Positions 16,292 to 25,778 of a DNA stretch of 64,000 bases are shown here, one piece after another. Source of the DNA: G965215225 sp965215225 (GTDB lineage: Bacteria > Pseudomonadota > Gammaproteobacteria > CBDBNL01 > JAAOII01); the NCBI GenBank assembly GCA_965215225.1, contig OZ244039.1, positions 1,364,001 through 1,428,000 on the forward strand, given 5' to 3'. Numbering within the stretch: position 1 is the first letter of the stretch; each line of letters opens with the position of its first letter. Below the pieces are notes generated by a model that was not told the DNA's origin, ran no database searches, and worked only from the letters and a program-made list of their open reading frames with translations. A program made the position numbers and the translations under genes.

Positions 16292-16947
16292 CGAGCGTTT
16301 GTCACAGCTCTAATAAAGGCGCTAATTTTTTTCATATCTTTCTTGCCTGGCGCTGACTCTACTCCACTGCTTACATCTACGCCATAGGGCTCTAAGGTTT
16401 GCACCAGAAGGGCCACATTTTGTGCATTCAATCCACCAGCAATGATGAGTCGCTGAGCTAGTTGGGGCGGAATCATACTATAGTCAAAATTGGCGCCGGT
16501 CCCACCGAAGTTATTTCCTTTATAGCTATCTATTAATAGTCCGCTCGCTGAGAAGTAGTCGGCTGCTTGATCTTCGATGTAGGAACGAGACTTGGCTTTA
16601 ACTGCCTTAATATAGGGCCTGGTAAATGAAGAACAAAAGCTCTCCGCTTCATCACCATGAAATTGGAGGATATCAGGCTGGGCTGCTGATAATAGCTCTT
16701 CTACCTGATGGCGAGATGGATTGACCATCACCGCAACTAGACTAACGAAGACTGGTAAGGCTTTTCTGATAGCTGCTGCTTGTTCTTTGCTTATGTGACG
16801 CTGGCTGGAAGGATGGTAGATAAACCCAATGGCGTCTGCGCCGGCAAGGGCAGCTTGATGGGCCTGATGAGGATCTCTTAGCCCACATATCTTAATACGC
16901 GTTTTGCTTATCAGGTGCGAATGCCTATGCCTTTTATCAGTAGCCAC
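16288..16947 (-). CDS. trpF: Phosphoribosylanthranilate isomerase
   Basis: TrpF converts phosphoribosylanthranilate to CdRP in tryptophan synthesis and is a TIM barrel. The N-terminal KICGL carries the catalytic Cys, SGLLIDSYKGNNFGGTG the catalytic Asp and phosphate contacts, and IIAGGLNAQNV the C-terminal phosphate-binding strand. The start is uncertain: there is no ATG near the family start, a GTG at 16947 or TTG at 16971 is in frame, and both overlap the upstream permease gene. The protein has about 220 residues, usual for the family. No other trp gene is near, and it ends the operon of an ABC exporter. Confidence 0.9.
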   Translation of the reverse strand: MATDKRHRHSHLISKTRIKICGLRDPHQAHQAALAGADAIGFIYHPSSQRHISKEQAAAIRKALPVFVSLVAVMVNPSRHQVEELLSAAQPDILQFHGDEAESFCSSFTRPYIKAVKAKSRSYIEDQAADYFSASGLLIDSYKGNNFGGTGANFDYSMIPPQLAQRLIIAGGLNAQNVALLVQTLEPYGVDVSSGVESAPGKKDMKKISAFIRAVTNAR

Positions 16948-17684
16948 CAGCAGATAGCACAAAATGCGCAAGTAAAGATAATGATGATGGCGAAAGCTAT
17001 ATTGAGAGGGATATCAGTAATGCCGAGGATACCATAACGAAAGGCATTGACCATATAGAGAATAGGATTTAATAGGGATACTTTCTGCCAAAATTCGGGT
17101 AATAGGTTGATGGAGTAGAATATGCCGCCTAAATAGGTTAGGGGAGTGAGAACAAAATTGGGGATGATAGTGATATCATCAAAATTACGGGCAAAAATAG
17201 CATTCATAAGTCCCATACAAGAAAAGAGAATAGAGGTTAGGACGACGACAACAACCACAGTAGTCAGGCTGTGGATAGTGAGATCGGTGAAAAACAGCGA
17301 AAGTAATAACACAATGATACCTACCAATATGCCTCTCACGCTACTACTGAGAACGAATCCAAGCATAATAATGATACTGGGGGTGGGGGATACTAACATC
17401 TCTTCAAGGCTGCGTTGAAATTTATTACCAAAAAAAGAGGAAACTACATTGCTATAAGAACCGGTTATGACTGAAAGCATGACTAGTCCAGGGACAATAA
17501 ACTTCATATAGTCAAACCCCTCCATCTCGCCTATTCGCGGTCCTATGAGGCTGCCGAAAATAGCATAATAGAGCACCATGGTTATTGCAGGTGGTAATAG
17601 AGTTTGTTGCCACAACCTCATAAAACGGCGCACCTCTTTTATGTAGATAGTCATAAAGGCGCGATAGATTTCGTAGGCGCTCAT
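16911..17684 (-). CDS. ABC-2 type transporter permease (YadH-like)
   Basis: This is a 257-residue membrane protein with six predicted helices, of the ABC-2 permease family. FIVPGLVMLSVITGSYSNV, RSLEEMLVSP and LTYLGGIFYSINLLPEFW match YadH-like proteins. It pairs with the ATPase gene directly upstream, whose TAA stop overlaps the ATG by 1 nt. The exported substrate is unknown. Confidence 0.92.
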   Translation of the reverse strand: MSAYEIYRAFMTIYIKEVRRFMRLWQQTLLPPAITMVLYYAIFGSLIGPRIGEMEGFDYMKFIVPGLVMLSVITGSYSNVVSSFFGNKFQRSLEEMLVSPTPSIIIMLGFVLSSSVRGILVGIIVLLLSLFFTDLTIHSLTTVVVVVVLTSILFSCMGLMNAIFARNFDDITIIPNFVLTPLTYLGGIFYSINLLPEFWQKVSLLNPILYMVNAFRYGILGITDIPLNIAFAIIIIFTCAFCAICWWLLIKGIGIRT

Positions 17685-18604
17685 TATCTCGTCATCTCCA
17701 TAAATATCTTTTCAAGGCGGGTGTCTTTGAGTTCAATGCTATTAATAGCTACCCCTTTGTTGTGGAGATCTTGGAACAACTCATTTAGCCCATAGCCTTT
17801 GTCAATATGCACCTCTAGGGTGTTTTCATCTAGGAGGGTGGAGTTGTAAAAATTACTGCGAATGGTGCTGGATAGCTCATTTTTGGTTTCAATCAGATAG
17901 GTCCGTTCATTGAGCTGGCGCAAAAGGGAGCGCATAGGACTATTGACAATGATTTCTCCTTTGTGGATAATAGCGACCTGGCGGCATAATTGCTCTGCCT
18001 CTTCAAGATAGTGGGTGGTCAATATGATGGTTCGGCCAGCTTGATTGAGTTCTCTTAAGAATTGCCACATTGAATGGCGAATCTCTATATCAACTCCAGC
18101 GGTGGGTTCATCAAGGATGAAGAGCTTGGGTTCATGAATTAGGGCGCGCGCAATGAGGAGTCTTCTCTTTAAACCACCAGATAAATTCTTTGCTTGTTCT
18201 TTTCGTTTATCCCATAGGTCTAATTTGCGGAGATATTTTTCGCTGCGCTCCTTAATGTCCTTAGGGTGCAAGCCATAATAACCACCCTGTTGGCAGACTA
18301 TGTCGTGGACTCTTTCAAAAATATTGAAATTGAACTCTTGCGGCACTATACCTATTTGCCGCTTGGCGAGGGATGATTGAGTAATAAGGTCGTAACCAAA
18401 TATTTTGACCTGGCCAGCTGTCTTGTTAATGAGAGAAGAAACTATGCCTAAGATGGTAGTCTTACCAGCACCATTTTCACCAAGAAGGGCAAAGAAGTCT
18501 CCTTCCATTACTTCAAGGTCAACCCCTTTAACTGCTTCTACCTCTTTATCACCACCTCGGTAAGTTTTACGCAGCTGATGGACACTGAGTGCTGTTCTCC
18601 TCAT
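17684..18604 (-). CDS. ABC transporter ATP-binding protein (YadG-like)
   Basis: This is a 306-residue ATPase with Walker A GENGAGKTT, signature LSGGLKRRLLIARAL and Walker B LFILDEPTAGVD, followed by the His-switch TTHYLEEAEQL. The length and the C-terminal extension fit YadG/drug-exporter ATPases. It is translationally coupled to the permease gene and lies 10 nt after the DoxX-family gene. The pair forms an exporter of unknown substrate. Confidence 0.93.
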   Translation of the reverse strand: MRRTALSVHQLRKTYRGGDKEVEAVKGVDLEVMEGDFFALLGENGAGKTTILGIVSSLINKTAGQVKIFGYDLITQSSLAKRQIGIVPQEFNFNIFERVHDIVCQQGGYYGLHPKDIKERSEKYLRKLDLWDKRKEQAKNLSGGLKRRLLIARALIHEPKLFILDEPTAGVDIEIRHSMWQFLRELNQAGRTIILTTHYLEEAEQLCRQVAIIHKGEIIVNSPMRSLLRQLNERTYLIETKNELSSTIRSNFYNSTLLDENTLEVHIDKGYGLNELFQDLHNKGVAINSIELKDTRLEKIFMEMTR

Positions 18605-18614
18605 TAACCGCTTG

Positions 18615-19055
18615 TTAGCGAAACAAAATGATTCTGTCGCGGTGAAGATAAAAGACTATGAGACCTGAAAGCCATACGCTACAAGCCATATAGAAGAGCA
18701 AGCCACCATCTCCTGTGCCATCTTCCAGTTGGACATTAATTCCTAGGGGAGTGAATAGATGAAAGAAAATTGCGCCAGTCATCAAAATAGTTGCCAATAA
18801 TCCACCTAGTGGACGAGAGACAGTGGGGAAGATAAGCATGATGGAAGCTAGGAGTTCAAAGGTCCCAATGACATAACCGCCATAGTTCGCAAAAGGCTGG
18901 GCAATAAAATTCAGAAAATTACCTTCCATCCACTCGCCTATGGTAGTGAATATATGCTCAGTTTCGGGGCTACCACTAAATTTGAAAAATAACGACTGAA
19001 TAAAAACAAATGCTATCCATAAGGATAGTATCCAACTGGCTATTCTCTTTAACAT
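18615..19055 (-). CDS. DoxX-family membrane protein
   Basis: This is a 146-residue protein with four predicted helices and the DoxX-like pattern of an N-terminal helix, a short amphipathic region and IGTFELLASIMLIFP. It is the first gene of the - strand run with the YadG/YadH-like genes and trpF. DoxX-like proteins are linked to redox or membrane stress roles in some bacteria, but the function here is unknown. Confidence 0.75.
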   Translation of the reverse strand: MLKRIASWILSLWIAFVFIQSLFFKFSGSPETEHIFTTIGEWMEGNFLNFIAQPFANYGGYVIGTFELLASIMLIFPTVSRPLGGLLATILMTGAIFFHLFTPLGINVQLEDGTGDGGLLFYMACSVWLSGLIVFYLHRDRIILFR

Positions 19056-19189
19056 CTTAGGTTTTAATTAATTGTAAAATGAAACTTATTATAGTGCCTT
19101 TCGGCGATTTTACAAGAAAAAAATGAGAAAAGAAAGTATAATTTGCTCTAGCACATAAACATAATGATTAAATTTAACCGAGAGAAATA

Positions 19190-20293
19190 ATGGCAAGTGT
19201 TGTATTACAAAATGTGGCAAAGAACTATGACGGTCTTGTCATCCTTGAACAAATAGATTTGGATATTAAGGATGGCGATTTTGTTGTCTTTGTAGGCCCT
19301 TCTGGTTGTGGCAAATCCACTTTGTTGCGTATGATAGCTGGGTTAACCGATATCAGTGAAGGAGATATCTTTATTGGTCGTGAAAAGGTAAATAATGTTC
19401 CACCGGCTGAGCGACGTATAGCTATGGTTTTTCAATCCTATGCGCTCTATCCTCATATGACGGTCTTTGAGAATATGAGTTTCAGTCTTCGCATGGCGAA
19501 GGAAGAAAGAAAAATCATTGAAGAGAAGGTGAGAAAGGCTGCCCAGATTTTACAACTGGAACAGCTACTTGATAGAAAGCCTAAGAATCTTTCTGGCGGT
19601 CAACGGCAAAGGGTTGCCATTGGACGGGCTATTGTTCGGCAACCCGAAGTCTTCCTCTTTGATGAGCCCCTTTCAAATCTTGATGCCGAGCTGAGGGTAG
19701 ATATGAGGGTGCAATTAACTCGTCTGCATAACCAGTTAACCGCTACGATGATCTATGTGACCCACGATCAGGTTGAGGCCATGACCATGGCCGACAGGAT
19801 AGTGGTTTTGAATGACGGTAATCTTCAGCAGGTGGGAACCCCTATGGAGCTTTACCATTATCCGCGTAACCGTTTTGTTGCCGGCTTTATTGGCTCACCT
19901 AAGATGAACTTTCTAAAGGTCAAAGCAGAGGAAGGGAAGCAGGATTCGGTGACCATTAGCTTGAATGGCGCTAAGACCAGTTTGCCGGTAGAAGGCAAGA
20001 GAATTCGCTCAGGGGATGAATTAACTTTGGGAATTCGCCCCAAGCATATTAATCCAACCAAGAGGGGAGACCTGGTTCTTAAGGCCAAGGGAGATGTTCT
20101 AGAAAAGTTGGGAGGACTTTCCTATGCCTATCTCAATCTAATCAGTAGCGGTGAGAACCTAACGGTTGAGATAGACGAAAATGCTTCGCTAGATATTAAT
20201 AAAGAAATCAATTTGGGGGTGGATGCTAGGGACTGTCACCTCTTCAATCGCGATGGCCAGGCCTGTCGAAGACTGACAAAGTTTACTGTATAG
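19190..20293 (+). CDS. Sugar ABC transporter ATP-binding protein (UgpC/MsmK type)
   Basis: This is a 367-residue ATPase of the carbohydrate-importer CUT1 class. Walker A is GPSGCGKST, the signature LSGGQRQRVAIGRA, Walker B VFLFDEPLSNLD, and the His-switch THDQVEAMTMADR. A C-terminal OB-type domain with TLGIRPKHI follows. It probably powers the two permeases at 25762-27493 although it is encoded on the other strand. The alpha-galactosidase gene follows 26 nt downstream. Its 134-nt upstream region is shared with the divergent DoxX gene and holds a TATAAT at 19139-19144. Confidence 0.93.
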   Translation: MASVVLQNVAKNYDGLVILEQIDLDIKDGDFVVFVGPSGCGKSTLLRMIAGLTDISEGDIFIGREKVNNVPPAERRIAMVFQSYALYPHMTVFENMSFSLRMAKEERKIIEEKVRKAAQILQLEQLLDRKPKNLSGGQRQRVAIGRAIVRQPEVFLFDEPLSNLDAELRVDMRVQLTRLHNQLTATMIYVTHDQVEAMTMADRIVVLNDGNLQQVGTPMELYHYPRNRFVAGFIGSPKMNFLKVKAEEGKQDSVTISLNGAKTSLPVEGKRIRSGDELTLGIRPKHINPTKRGDLVLKAKGDVLEKLGGLSYAYLNLISSGENLTVEIDENASLDINKEINLGVDARDCHLFNRDGQACRRLTKFTV

Positions 20294-20319
20294 AACCTAT
20301 TAGTAAATATTAGTAAACT

Positions 20320-21621
20320 ATGAGGCTGTGCTTTATAGGGGCGGGAAGTTCTATATTCGCTAAGAACCTACTGACCGATATATTTCAAATTGAGGGGCTT
20401 GGTTCAATTAACCTGAGGTTGCATGATATAGATGGGGAGAGACTTAAGACTACGGAAAGGATTGCATCTCATTTGGCAACTAAGCTAAGGGTGAATCTTC
20501 ACTTGGAGGCGAGTGAAGATAGGAGGGCCATGCTAAAGGATGCGGACTTTGTTATTACTATGATGCAAGTAGGGGGTTATAAGCCTTGCACATTAAGAGA
20601 TTTTGAAATTCCTAAGAAGTTTGGTTTGCGTCAAACTATTGCCGATACCCTAGGTATAGGCGGGATTATGCGAGGCCTTCGCACTATTCCAGTTGTCTTG
20701 GATATCTGTCAGGATATCATCGACCTTTGCCCCCAGGCCTATCTGTTAAATTATGTTAATCCTATGCCCATGCTATGTGAGGCCATTGGCATGCGCTTTC
20801 CTTCCATAAAGACAGTGGGGTTGTGCCATAGTATCCAATACACTTTGCGTGAATTGGCTGAAGACTTGGGGATACCACATAATCAGATTCACTATCAATG
20901 CGCCGGGATTAATCATATGGCTTTTTTTCTTAAGCTAGAACATAAGGGGCAGACTCTCTATCCACGACTCCACCAGCTGGCAAGGGAAGGGAAGTTTCCA
21001 CCCACCAATCGGGTGAGGTATGATATTTTGCAAAGGTTGGGCTATTTTGTTACTGAATCAAGCGAACACTTTAGTGAGTATGTTCCTTGGTTCATTAAGG
21101 CTAGCCATCCTGAATTGATAGAAGAATATAAGATTCCCTTAGATGAATATATCAGGCGCTGTGAGAAGCAGTCGGCAGATTGGAAGCAGATGAAGGAAGA
21201 ACTGGAGGCGGGTCGGGGGGATTATGATACCCAAGCAAGCGTAGAATATGCCGACCAAATCATTGCCGCCATAGTGCATAATAAGCCTGCCCTCATCTAT
21301 GGCAATGTCCCTAATAAAGAAAGACTGATTAGTAATTTACCAGATTATTGCTGTGTTGAGGTTCCCTGTTTAGTTGATTCTAATGGGGTTCAACCTGTAT
21401 CCATAGGTGCATTGCCTAGTCATCTCGCCGCTCTTATGCAGACCAATATTAATGTTCATCACCTTACTGTTGAAGCATCCCTGACTTCTAAGAGGGAACG
21501 GATATATCAGGCTGCTATGTTGGATCCTCATACGGCGGCCGAACTTAGCTTAGATCAGATATGGCAGCTGGTCAATGAACTTCTTGTAGCTCATAAGGAT
21601 TGGTTGCCAAGATTTCACTGA
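20320..21621 (+). CDS. melA: Alpha-galactosidase, glycoside hydrolase family 4
   Basis: MelA-type enzymes split alpha-galactosides such as melibiose by a redox-assisted mechanism that needs NAD+ and Mn2+. The N-terminal Rossmann motif is FIGAGSSIFAKN. RQTIADTLGIGGIMRGLRTI, NYVNPMPM, GLCHS and CAGINHMAFFL are GH4 signatures, with the Cys and His as metal ligands. VTESSEHFSEYVPWFIK and SHLAALMQTNINV match MelA closely. The 433 residues are slightly shorter than the E. coli protein. It ends 4 nt from the convergent mutarotase gene. Confidence 0.94.
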   Translation: MRLCFIGAGSSIFAKNLLTDIFQIEGLGSINLRLHDIDGERLKTTERIASHLATKLRVNLHLEASEDRRAMLKDADFVITMMQVGGYKPCTLRDFEIPKKFGLRQTIADTLGIGGIMRGLRTIPVVLDICQDIIDLCPQAYLLNYVNPMPMLCEAIGMRFPSIKTVGLCHSIQYTLRELAEDLGIPHNQIHYQCAGINHMAFFLKLEHKGQTLYPRLHQLAREGKFPPTNRVRYDILQRLGYFVTESSEHFSEYVPWFIKASHPELIEEYKIPLDEYIRRCEKQSADWKQMKEELEAGRGDYDTQASVEYADQIIAAIVHNKPALIYGNVPNKERLISNLPDYCCVEVPCLVDSNGVQPVSIGALPSHLAALMQTNINVHHLTVEASLTSKRERIYQAAMLDPHTAAELSLDQIWQLVNELLVAHKDWLPRFH

Positions 21622-21625
21622 AGTC

Positions 21626-22468
21626 TTAATCCATAAAAATCTCAAAGCCTAGCTGAGCCCTGACTGTCTGATTGGGCGCCAATATCAGACTACCATGATC
21701 TGATTGCCCTTTTGCCATGAGGTTAAAAGCATCTGGCACATTAGATACAGGTTCAACGCCGAAAGAACCATCTCCTGGCGAGTAGATACAGAGGTAGTCC
21801 AAGGGGCTTGTTGCGCTTAGTTTCATTCGTCTTGCTTCCTCTGGCCAGAAAATCCATGCCTCGCGTTCCCAGCCAGTGAAACTATTATCCAATTTGGTTT
21901 GGGCTGGTTTTAATCCATCTCTTAGGTGTTTAACCATTGAATTCTGCACCAACCTGGTAGGCATTAACGACCTATCCGTTAGCCAGATCTTGTCAGTCTT
22001 TGCTTGAACTATAGTAGTCTTAGCGCAGCTGAAATAGGGATGAAAACCTAATCCGAAAGGCAGAGTTTCTTCACCTATATTGGTTAGTTTTAATTGAATG
22101 GAGAATGAGCTTTTGGCAAGAATAAAGGTCTGCTCAATCTTATATGAGAAAGGCGATAGCTCCATTTCTTGATAGTAGATGGTGCAAGAATTGGCTGTTT
22201 TCTTGTTGAGTTGCCAGCTGGCTTGCCAGGCTGAACCGTGAAGACTATGAGGCGGGGCATTTAGTTTTAAGGCAAATTGCTTATTGGCGAAACTGAATTT
22301 ACCAGCGCGAATTCGATTGCAAAATGGAGCTAGAGGAAAGCTGAGAAGCCTATTATTAAACCAATGGATCCTCTTGTCATCTAGATCAGTGTAATAGCAG
22401 AGGATAGAGCCACCGGATCTAGGTCCTATTACTAGATGACTATTGGACTGAGAAAGAGTAATGGTCAT
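21626..22468 (-). CDS. Aldose 1-epimerase (galactose mutarotase)-like protein
   Basis: This is a 280-residue protein of the GalM/aldose-1-epimerase fold. The catalytic pair is probably the His in GLGFHPYFS and the Glu in GVEPVSNVPDAFNL. NRIRAGKFSF and LHGSAWQASW are also family-like. It would convert beta-galactose, as released by beta-galactosidase, to the alpha form used by GalK. It is the last gene of the - strand sugar operon, and a strong hairpin with a T-run sits 7 nt before its start. Confidence 0.85.
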   Translation of the reverse strand: MTITLSQSNSHLVIGPRSGGSILCYYTDLDDKRIHWFNNRLLSFPLAPFCNRIRAGKFSFANKQFALKLNAPPHSLHGSAWQASWQLNKKTANSCTIYYQEMELSPFSYKIEQTFILAKSSFSIQLKLTNIGEETLPFGLGFHPYFSCAKTTIVQAKTDKIWLTDRSLMPTRLVQNSMVKHLRDGLKPAQTKLDNSFTGWEREAWIFWPEEARRMKLSATSPLDYLCIYSPGDGSFGVEPVSNVPDAFNLMAKGQSDHGSLILAPNQTVRAQLGFEIFMD

Positions 22469-22474
22469 AGGCTT

Positions 22475-22503
22475 AAAAAAAATAACCGGCCGAAGCCGGT
22501 TAT
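22475..22503 (-). terminator. Rho-independent terminator or attenuator after the sugar-binding gene
   Basis: Read on the - strand, a perfect 9-bp stem ATAACCGGC/GCCGGTTAT with a 4-nt loop is followed by eight T residues. It lies between the stop of the binding-protein gene (22530) and the mutarotase start (22468). It may lower mutarotase expression and stabilise the binding-protein mRNA. Confidence 0.88.
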
Positions 22504-22529
22504 CTAATATGAGTTGAGTTAACTTTGGG

Positions 22530-23750
22530 TTATTTGTCGAAGATTCTCTTTCTTGTCCTTTCCAGTTGTGTTAAAATGCCATCTAACCTATCTGGATTAA
22601 CCATAAACTCCTGAAATCCTTTCATACCTTCCTTAGCCATGTCTGGATCCGTATCCCGATCATAGAATTGGGCAGTTTGTGAACTAGCAAGCATTGGTAG
22701 TGCCTTGTTTAGGAAAGGATCATCCTTAGGTCTGGCATCCTTGTTAGTTGGTAGTTGAACCAATATCTCATTGAGTTGGGTTTGAACATCAGCGCGCGAA
22801 GCAAAGAGCAGGAGTTTTCTTGCATCTTCCTTATTCTTCGCTTTAGCTGGAATATGTAGGGTATCAGTTGGAGCATCTTCGCCTGGAACAGATGCATGTT
22901 CAGGTTTGATAACCGGAAACTGGAAGAAACTCATATTTGGCTTCACTTCGGGTGGAATAGAGCCTACAATGAAATTACCAATTAAATACATGGCTGCTTC
23001 GCCACGATACATAAAAGGTTGTGCTTCTTGCCATGAATAGGAGGCATGATCTTCAATGAAGCAGTCTGCATCTATTAATTGTTTCCAATAGTCAAAGACC
23101 TCACGAACGCGATCATCTGTATAGGGAATCTTGCCATCCATAAGATCAATATGAAAGTCATACCCATTGACTCTCATATTCAGATAGTCGAACCAACCGG
23201 CTGCCGTCCATAGGTATTTTGTTCCTATGGTGACTGGAATGATGCCATTGGATCTCAGGGTTCGACAGACATTGAGTAGTTCGTCCCAGGTCTTAGGTTC
23301 TGATAGACCGAATCTTTCAAAGATATCGGTGCGATAGTATATTCCCCAGTTATAGTAGGTATAGGGAATGCCCCAATATTTGTTATTTAAGCTCATAGAA
23401 GCAGCCGCGCCTGGCATAGCAGCGGCAAGACCATTCTGTTCCCACATAGGGGTAAGGTCTTCAAAAAGCCCACGGTCAACAAATTGCTTCATCCTATTGC
23501 CAGCGAACCAAAAGACAACATCTGGTGGAGAAGTTACCAACCAGTTTCTTAAGGCTGTCTTATATGCTTCATGGTCATAGACATTTACCTTGATATCTAC
23601 TTCAGGATGAGCTTGACCGAATAGATCAACCAGCTTTTGGACCATAGCTCGTGGAGCTGGGTCAGCTTGGTTTGAGTTTACCACTAGTTCACCGGCAAGA
23701 AGACTTGTGGTAAACAACAGCGAAAAACTGAGTACTAGAATTTTCTTCAT
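22530..23750 (-). CDS. Sugar ABC transporter substrate-binding protein
   Basis: This is a 406-residue extracellular solute-binding protein of family 1. An N-terminal signal peptide (about 1-19, ending near LLAGE) directs it to the periplasm. The PPDVVFWFAGNRMKQFVDRG and WGIPYTYYNWGIYYRTDIFE segments are typical of sugar binders. It follows the beta-galactosidase gene after 75 nt, preceded by GAGGAAAAG as ribosome-binding site. The substrate is inferred from neighbours to be a galactoside. A terminator follows. Confidence 0.93.
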   Translation of the reverse strand: MKKILVLSFSLLFTTSLLAGELVVNSNQADPAPRAMVQKLVDLFGQAHPEVDIKVNVYDHEAYKTALRNWLVTSPPDVVFWFAGNRMKQFVDRGLFEDLTPMWEQNGLAAAMPGAAASMSLNNKYWGIPYTYYNWGIYYRTDIFERFGLSEPKTWDELLNVCRTLRSNGIIPVTIGTKYLWTAAGWFDYLNMRVNGYDFHIDLMDGKIPYTDDRVREVFDYWKQLIDADCFIEDHASYSWQEAQPFMYRGEAAMYLIGNFIVGSIPPEVKPNMSFFQFPVIKPEHASVPGEDAPTDTLHIPAKAKNKEDARKLLLFASRADVQTQLNEILVQLPTNKDARPKDDPFLNKALPMLASSQTAQFYDRDTDPDMAKEGMKGFQEFMVNPDRLDGILTQLERTRKRIFDK

Positions 23751-23825
23751 ATACTTTTCCTCAAAAAAAATAAAAAACTCATTTTATAGCATTAAAGCAA
23801 AAATAATCCTAATTTAAGTTGCCTT

Positions 23826-25778
23826 TTATTTTTTCTTTATAACGGCAAATTGACCTTGATTAAGACTCTCTGACCCTAATAGCACCTCCTGTTGGTCTAG
23901 CTTATGAGCTTGTGGACCAAAATTAAAGATAAAATCCAATTCACCACAGCTACGACGACGAACATCCGGGTTTAGTTCTTCTTTTTGTATGCTGCTTAGC
24001 TTAAACAGATAGCTGAGCAGTTGGCGGAGGCTAGCTGGTTTGAGAAGACCTGCTAGATAGTGATGATTGTTATGACTATAGAAAGCGCCATTGCCATCGC
24101 TAAATTTGGCTTGAGGATTTAGCTTTGTGAGAACTATTTCCTTCCACCTATAGGCGCTAAATTGACCGAATGACCCTTGACCAGTTATTTCTATTTCATC
24201 TCTTAGGGACCCAACTTCAGTAATTCTAATTGGTATTAAGCTATTAAGAGGACCTGGTGGTAGCTGAGCAGGGATCTGAAAGTCTTCGGTTTTGCTGCCG
24301 CTTCTTGGTCCCCATAAGAAATGGGCTGTTGCCTGGCTAATATTTGTTAAGGTAGCTTCTCTAATAATAGGCAAGGTAGGAATAATAATGAGCTGGTAGT
24401 CTTTGAATGATGACGAAGTAGAAACAAAATCTATATTAACGCCAAGGCGGCGAAGTGCTTGATAGCAATCAAATACCCAGCTATAGTAATTGAAATTCGC
24501 CCCCTGTGGTTGAGTTCTTAACAACCATAGGGTTTCATAATCAAAAAGAATGGCTACCTCAGCCTGGTCTATATGCAATTGAGGGATGGTCTTTCTATCT
24601 TCATTCAGCTGGGCTATTTGCCCATAGGCAGGGGCTTCCTCATTGTTCGGCATTAAGAGACCAGCGTGCATCTGTTCTTGGGCATAAGGAGCTTGGCGCC
24701 AGCGAAAATAGCTGACCAGGTCAGCGCCATGAGCGAAGGCTTGCCAGCCCCACAAGCGAACCATACCACTTAGAGGTATGGGGTTATGAGATGCCCAATT
24801 TACCGGACCTGGTTGTTGCTCCATAATCCAGAGGTTGTCTTTGCCACAGGCGCGATAAAGGTCGTGAAAAAATGCCGAGATATCTGGATGTCCTACATTG
24901 TGATAGCGGGTTTGGTCTGAGCTATCAGAATGGTGGGAATCTAAGAAACCAAGGGGATAGTTGTCCCATGATGCCACATCTAGGCTATCACACAAAGCAA
25001 AATGGTCAAAATCACCGAAATATGCCATGAAGTTATGAGTAAGAGGAGTATCAGGGCAATAGGAACGCAATATCTCAATTTGAGCCTGGTTGAACCTTAT
25101 TACCATCTCGGATGAAAAGCGGGCAAAATCGAGACTGTGAATGGGATTGGCTTGGGTAACAGTGGAGTGAGGCAAAGGTATCTGGTCGAAAGAAGTATAG
25201 TCCATACTCCAAAAGGCATTTCCCCAACGGCGATTGAGTTCTTCAATATTGGTATATTTTTGCTCTAGCCATTGACGAAAGGCTTTCAGGTCGATTGGGC
25301 CATAGCTATAGACTGAATTATGATTGCCATATTCATTATCGGTTTGCCATGCGACCACAGCTGGATGTTTGCCATATCTCTTGGCTATTTTTTCAGTGAT
25401 GGCAGAACTGAGTTCAGTATAACGACTACTACTGAAAGTATAGTGACAGCGAGAACCAAAATTACGCGGATTGCCGTTTTTGTCATAGGGTAGCACCTCA
25501 GGGTATTTCTCTATCAGCCAGCTGGGAGGAGTGGCAGTGGGAGTGCACATGACAATTTTTAATCCCTCGTTCGCTAGGATATCTATAGCCTTATCTAGCC
25601 AGGCAAAGTCATCATTGCCTTGGGTAGGTTCATAGCGACTCCAAGCAAATTCGGCTAAGCGGACATAGTTTAGACCTATGGCTGCCATTCGCTTGGCATC
25701 TTGCTGCCATAAGGATTGATCCCAGTGTTCGGGGTAATAGCAAACCCCGAGTTTGAGTTGGTTAACCCTTTGTCGCAC
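23826..25778 (-). CDS. Beta-galactosidase, glycoside hydrolase family 42
   Basis: This is a 650-residue GH42 enzyme hydrolysing terminal beta-galactosides. GVCYYPEHWD opens the TIM barrel. Glu149 in WQTDNEYG is the probable acid/base and Glu320 in LWIMEQQPG the nucleophile. A trimerisation-like domain and a C-terminal domain follow. The cysteines that bind zinc in some GH42 enzymes just after NEYG are not present. No signal peptide is seen, so it is cytoplasmic. It overlaps the upstream permease gene by 17 nt, fitting import followed by intracellular hydrolysis. Confidence 0.94.
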   Translation of the reverse strand: MRQRVNQLKLGVCYYPEHWDQSLWQQDAKRMAAIGLNYVRLAEFAWSRYEPTQGNDDFAWLDKAIDILANEGLKIVMCTPTATPPSWLIEKYPEVLPYDKNGNPRNFGSRCHYTFSSSRYTELSSAITEKIAKRYGKHPAVVAWQTDNEYGNHNSVYSYGPIDLKAFRQWLEQKYTNIEELNRRWGNAFWSMDYTSFDQIPLPHSTVTQANPIHSLDFARFSSEMVIRFNQAQIEILRSYCPDTPLTHNFMAYFGDFDHFALCDSLDVASWDNYPLGFLDSHHSDSSDQTRYHNVGHPDISAFFHDLYRACGKDNLWIMEQQPGPVNWASHNPIPLSGMVRLWGWQAFAHGADLVSYFRWRQAPYAQEQMHAGLLMPNNEEAPAYGQIAQLNEDRKTIPQLHIDQAEVAILFDYETLWLLRTQPQGANFNYYSWVFDCYQALRRLGVNIDFVSTSSSFKDYQLIIIPTLPIIREATLTNISQATAHFLWGPRSGSKTEDFQIPAQLPPGPLNSLIPIRITEVGSLRDEIEITGQGSFGQFSAYRWKEIVLTKLNPQAKFSDGNGAFYSHNNHHYLAGLLKPASLRQLLSYLFKLSSIQKEELNPDVRRRSCGELDFIFNFGPQAHKLDQQEVLLGSESLNQGQFAVIKKK

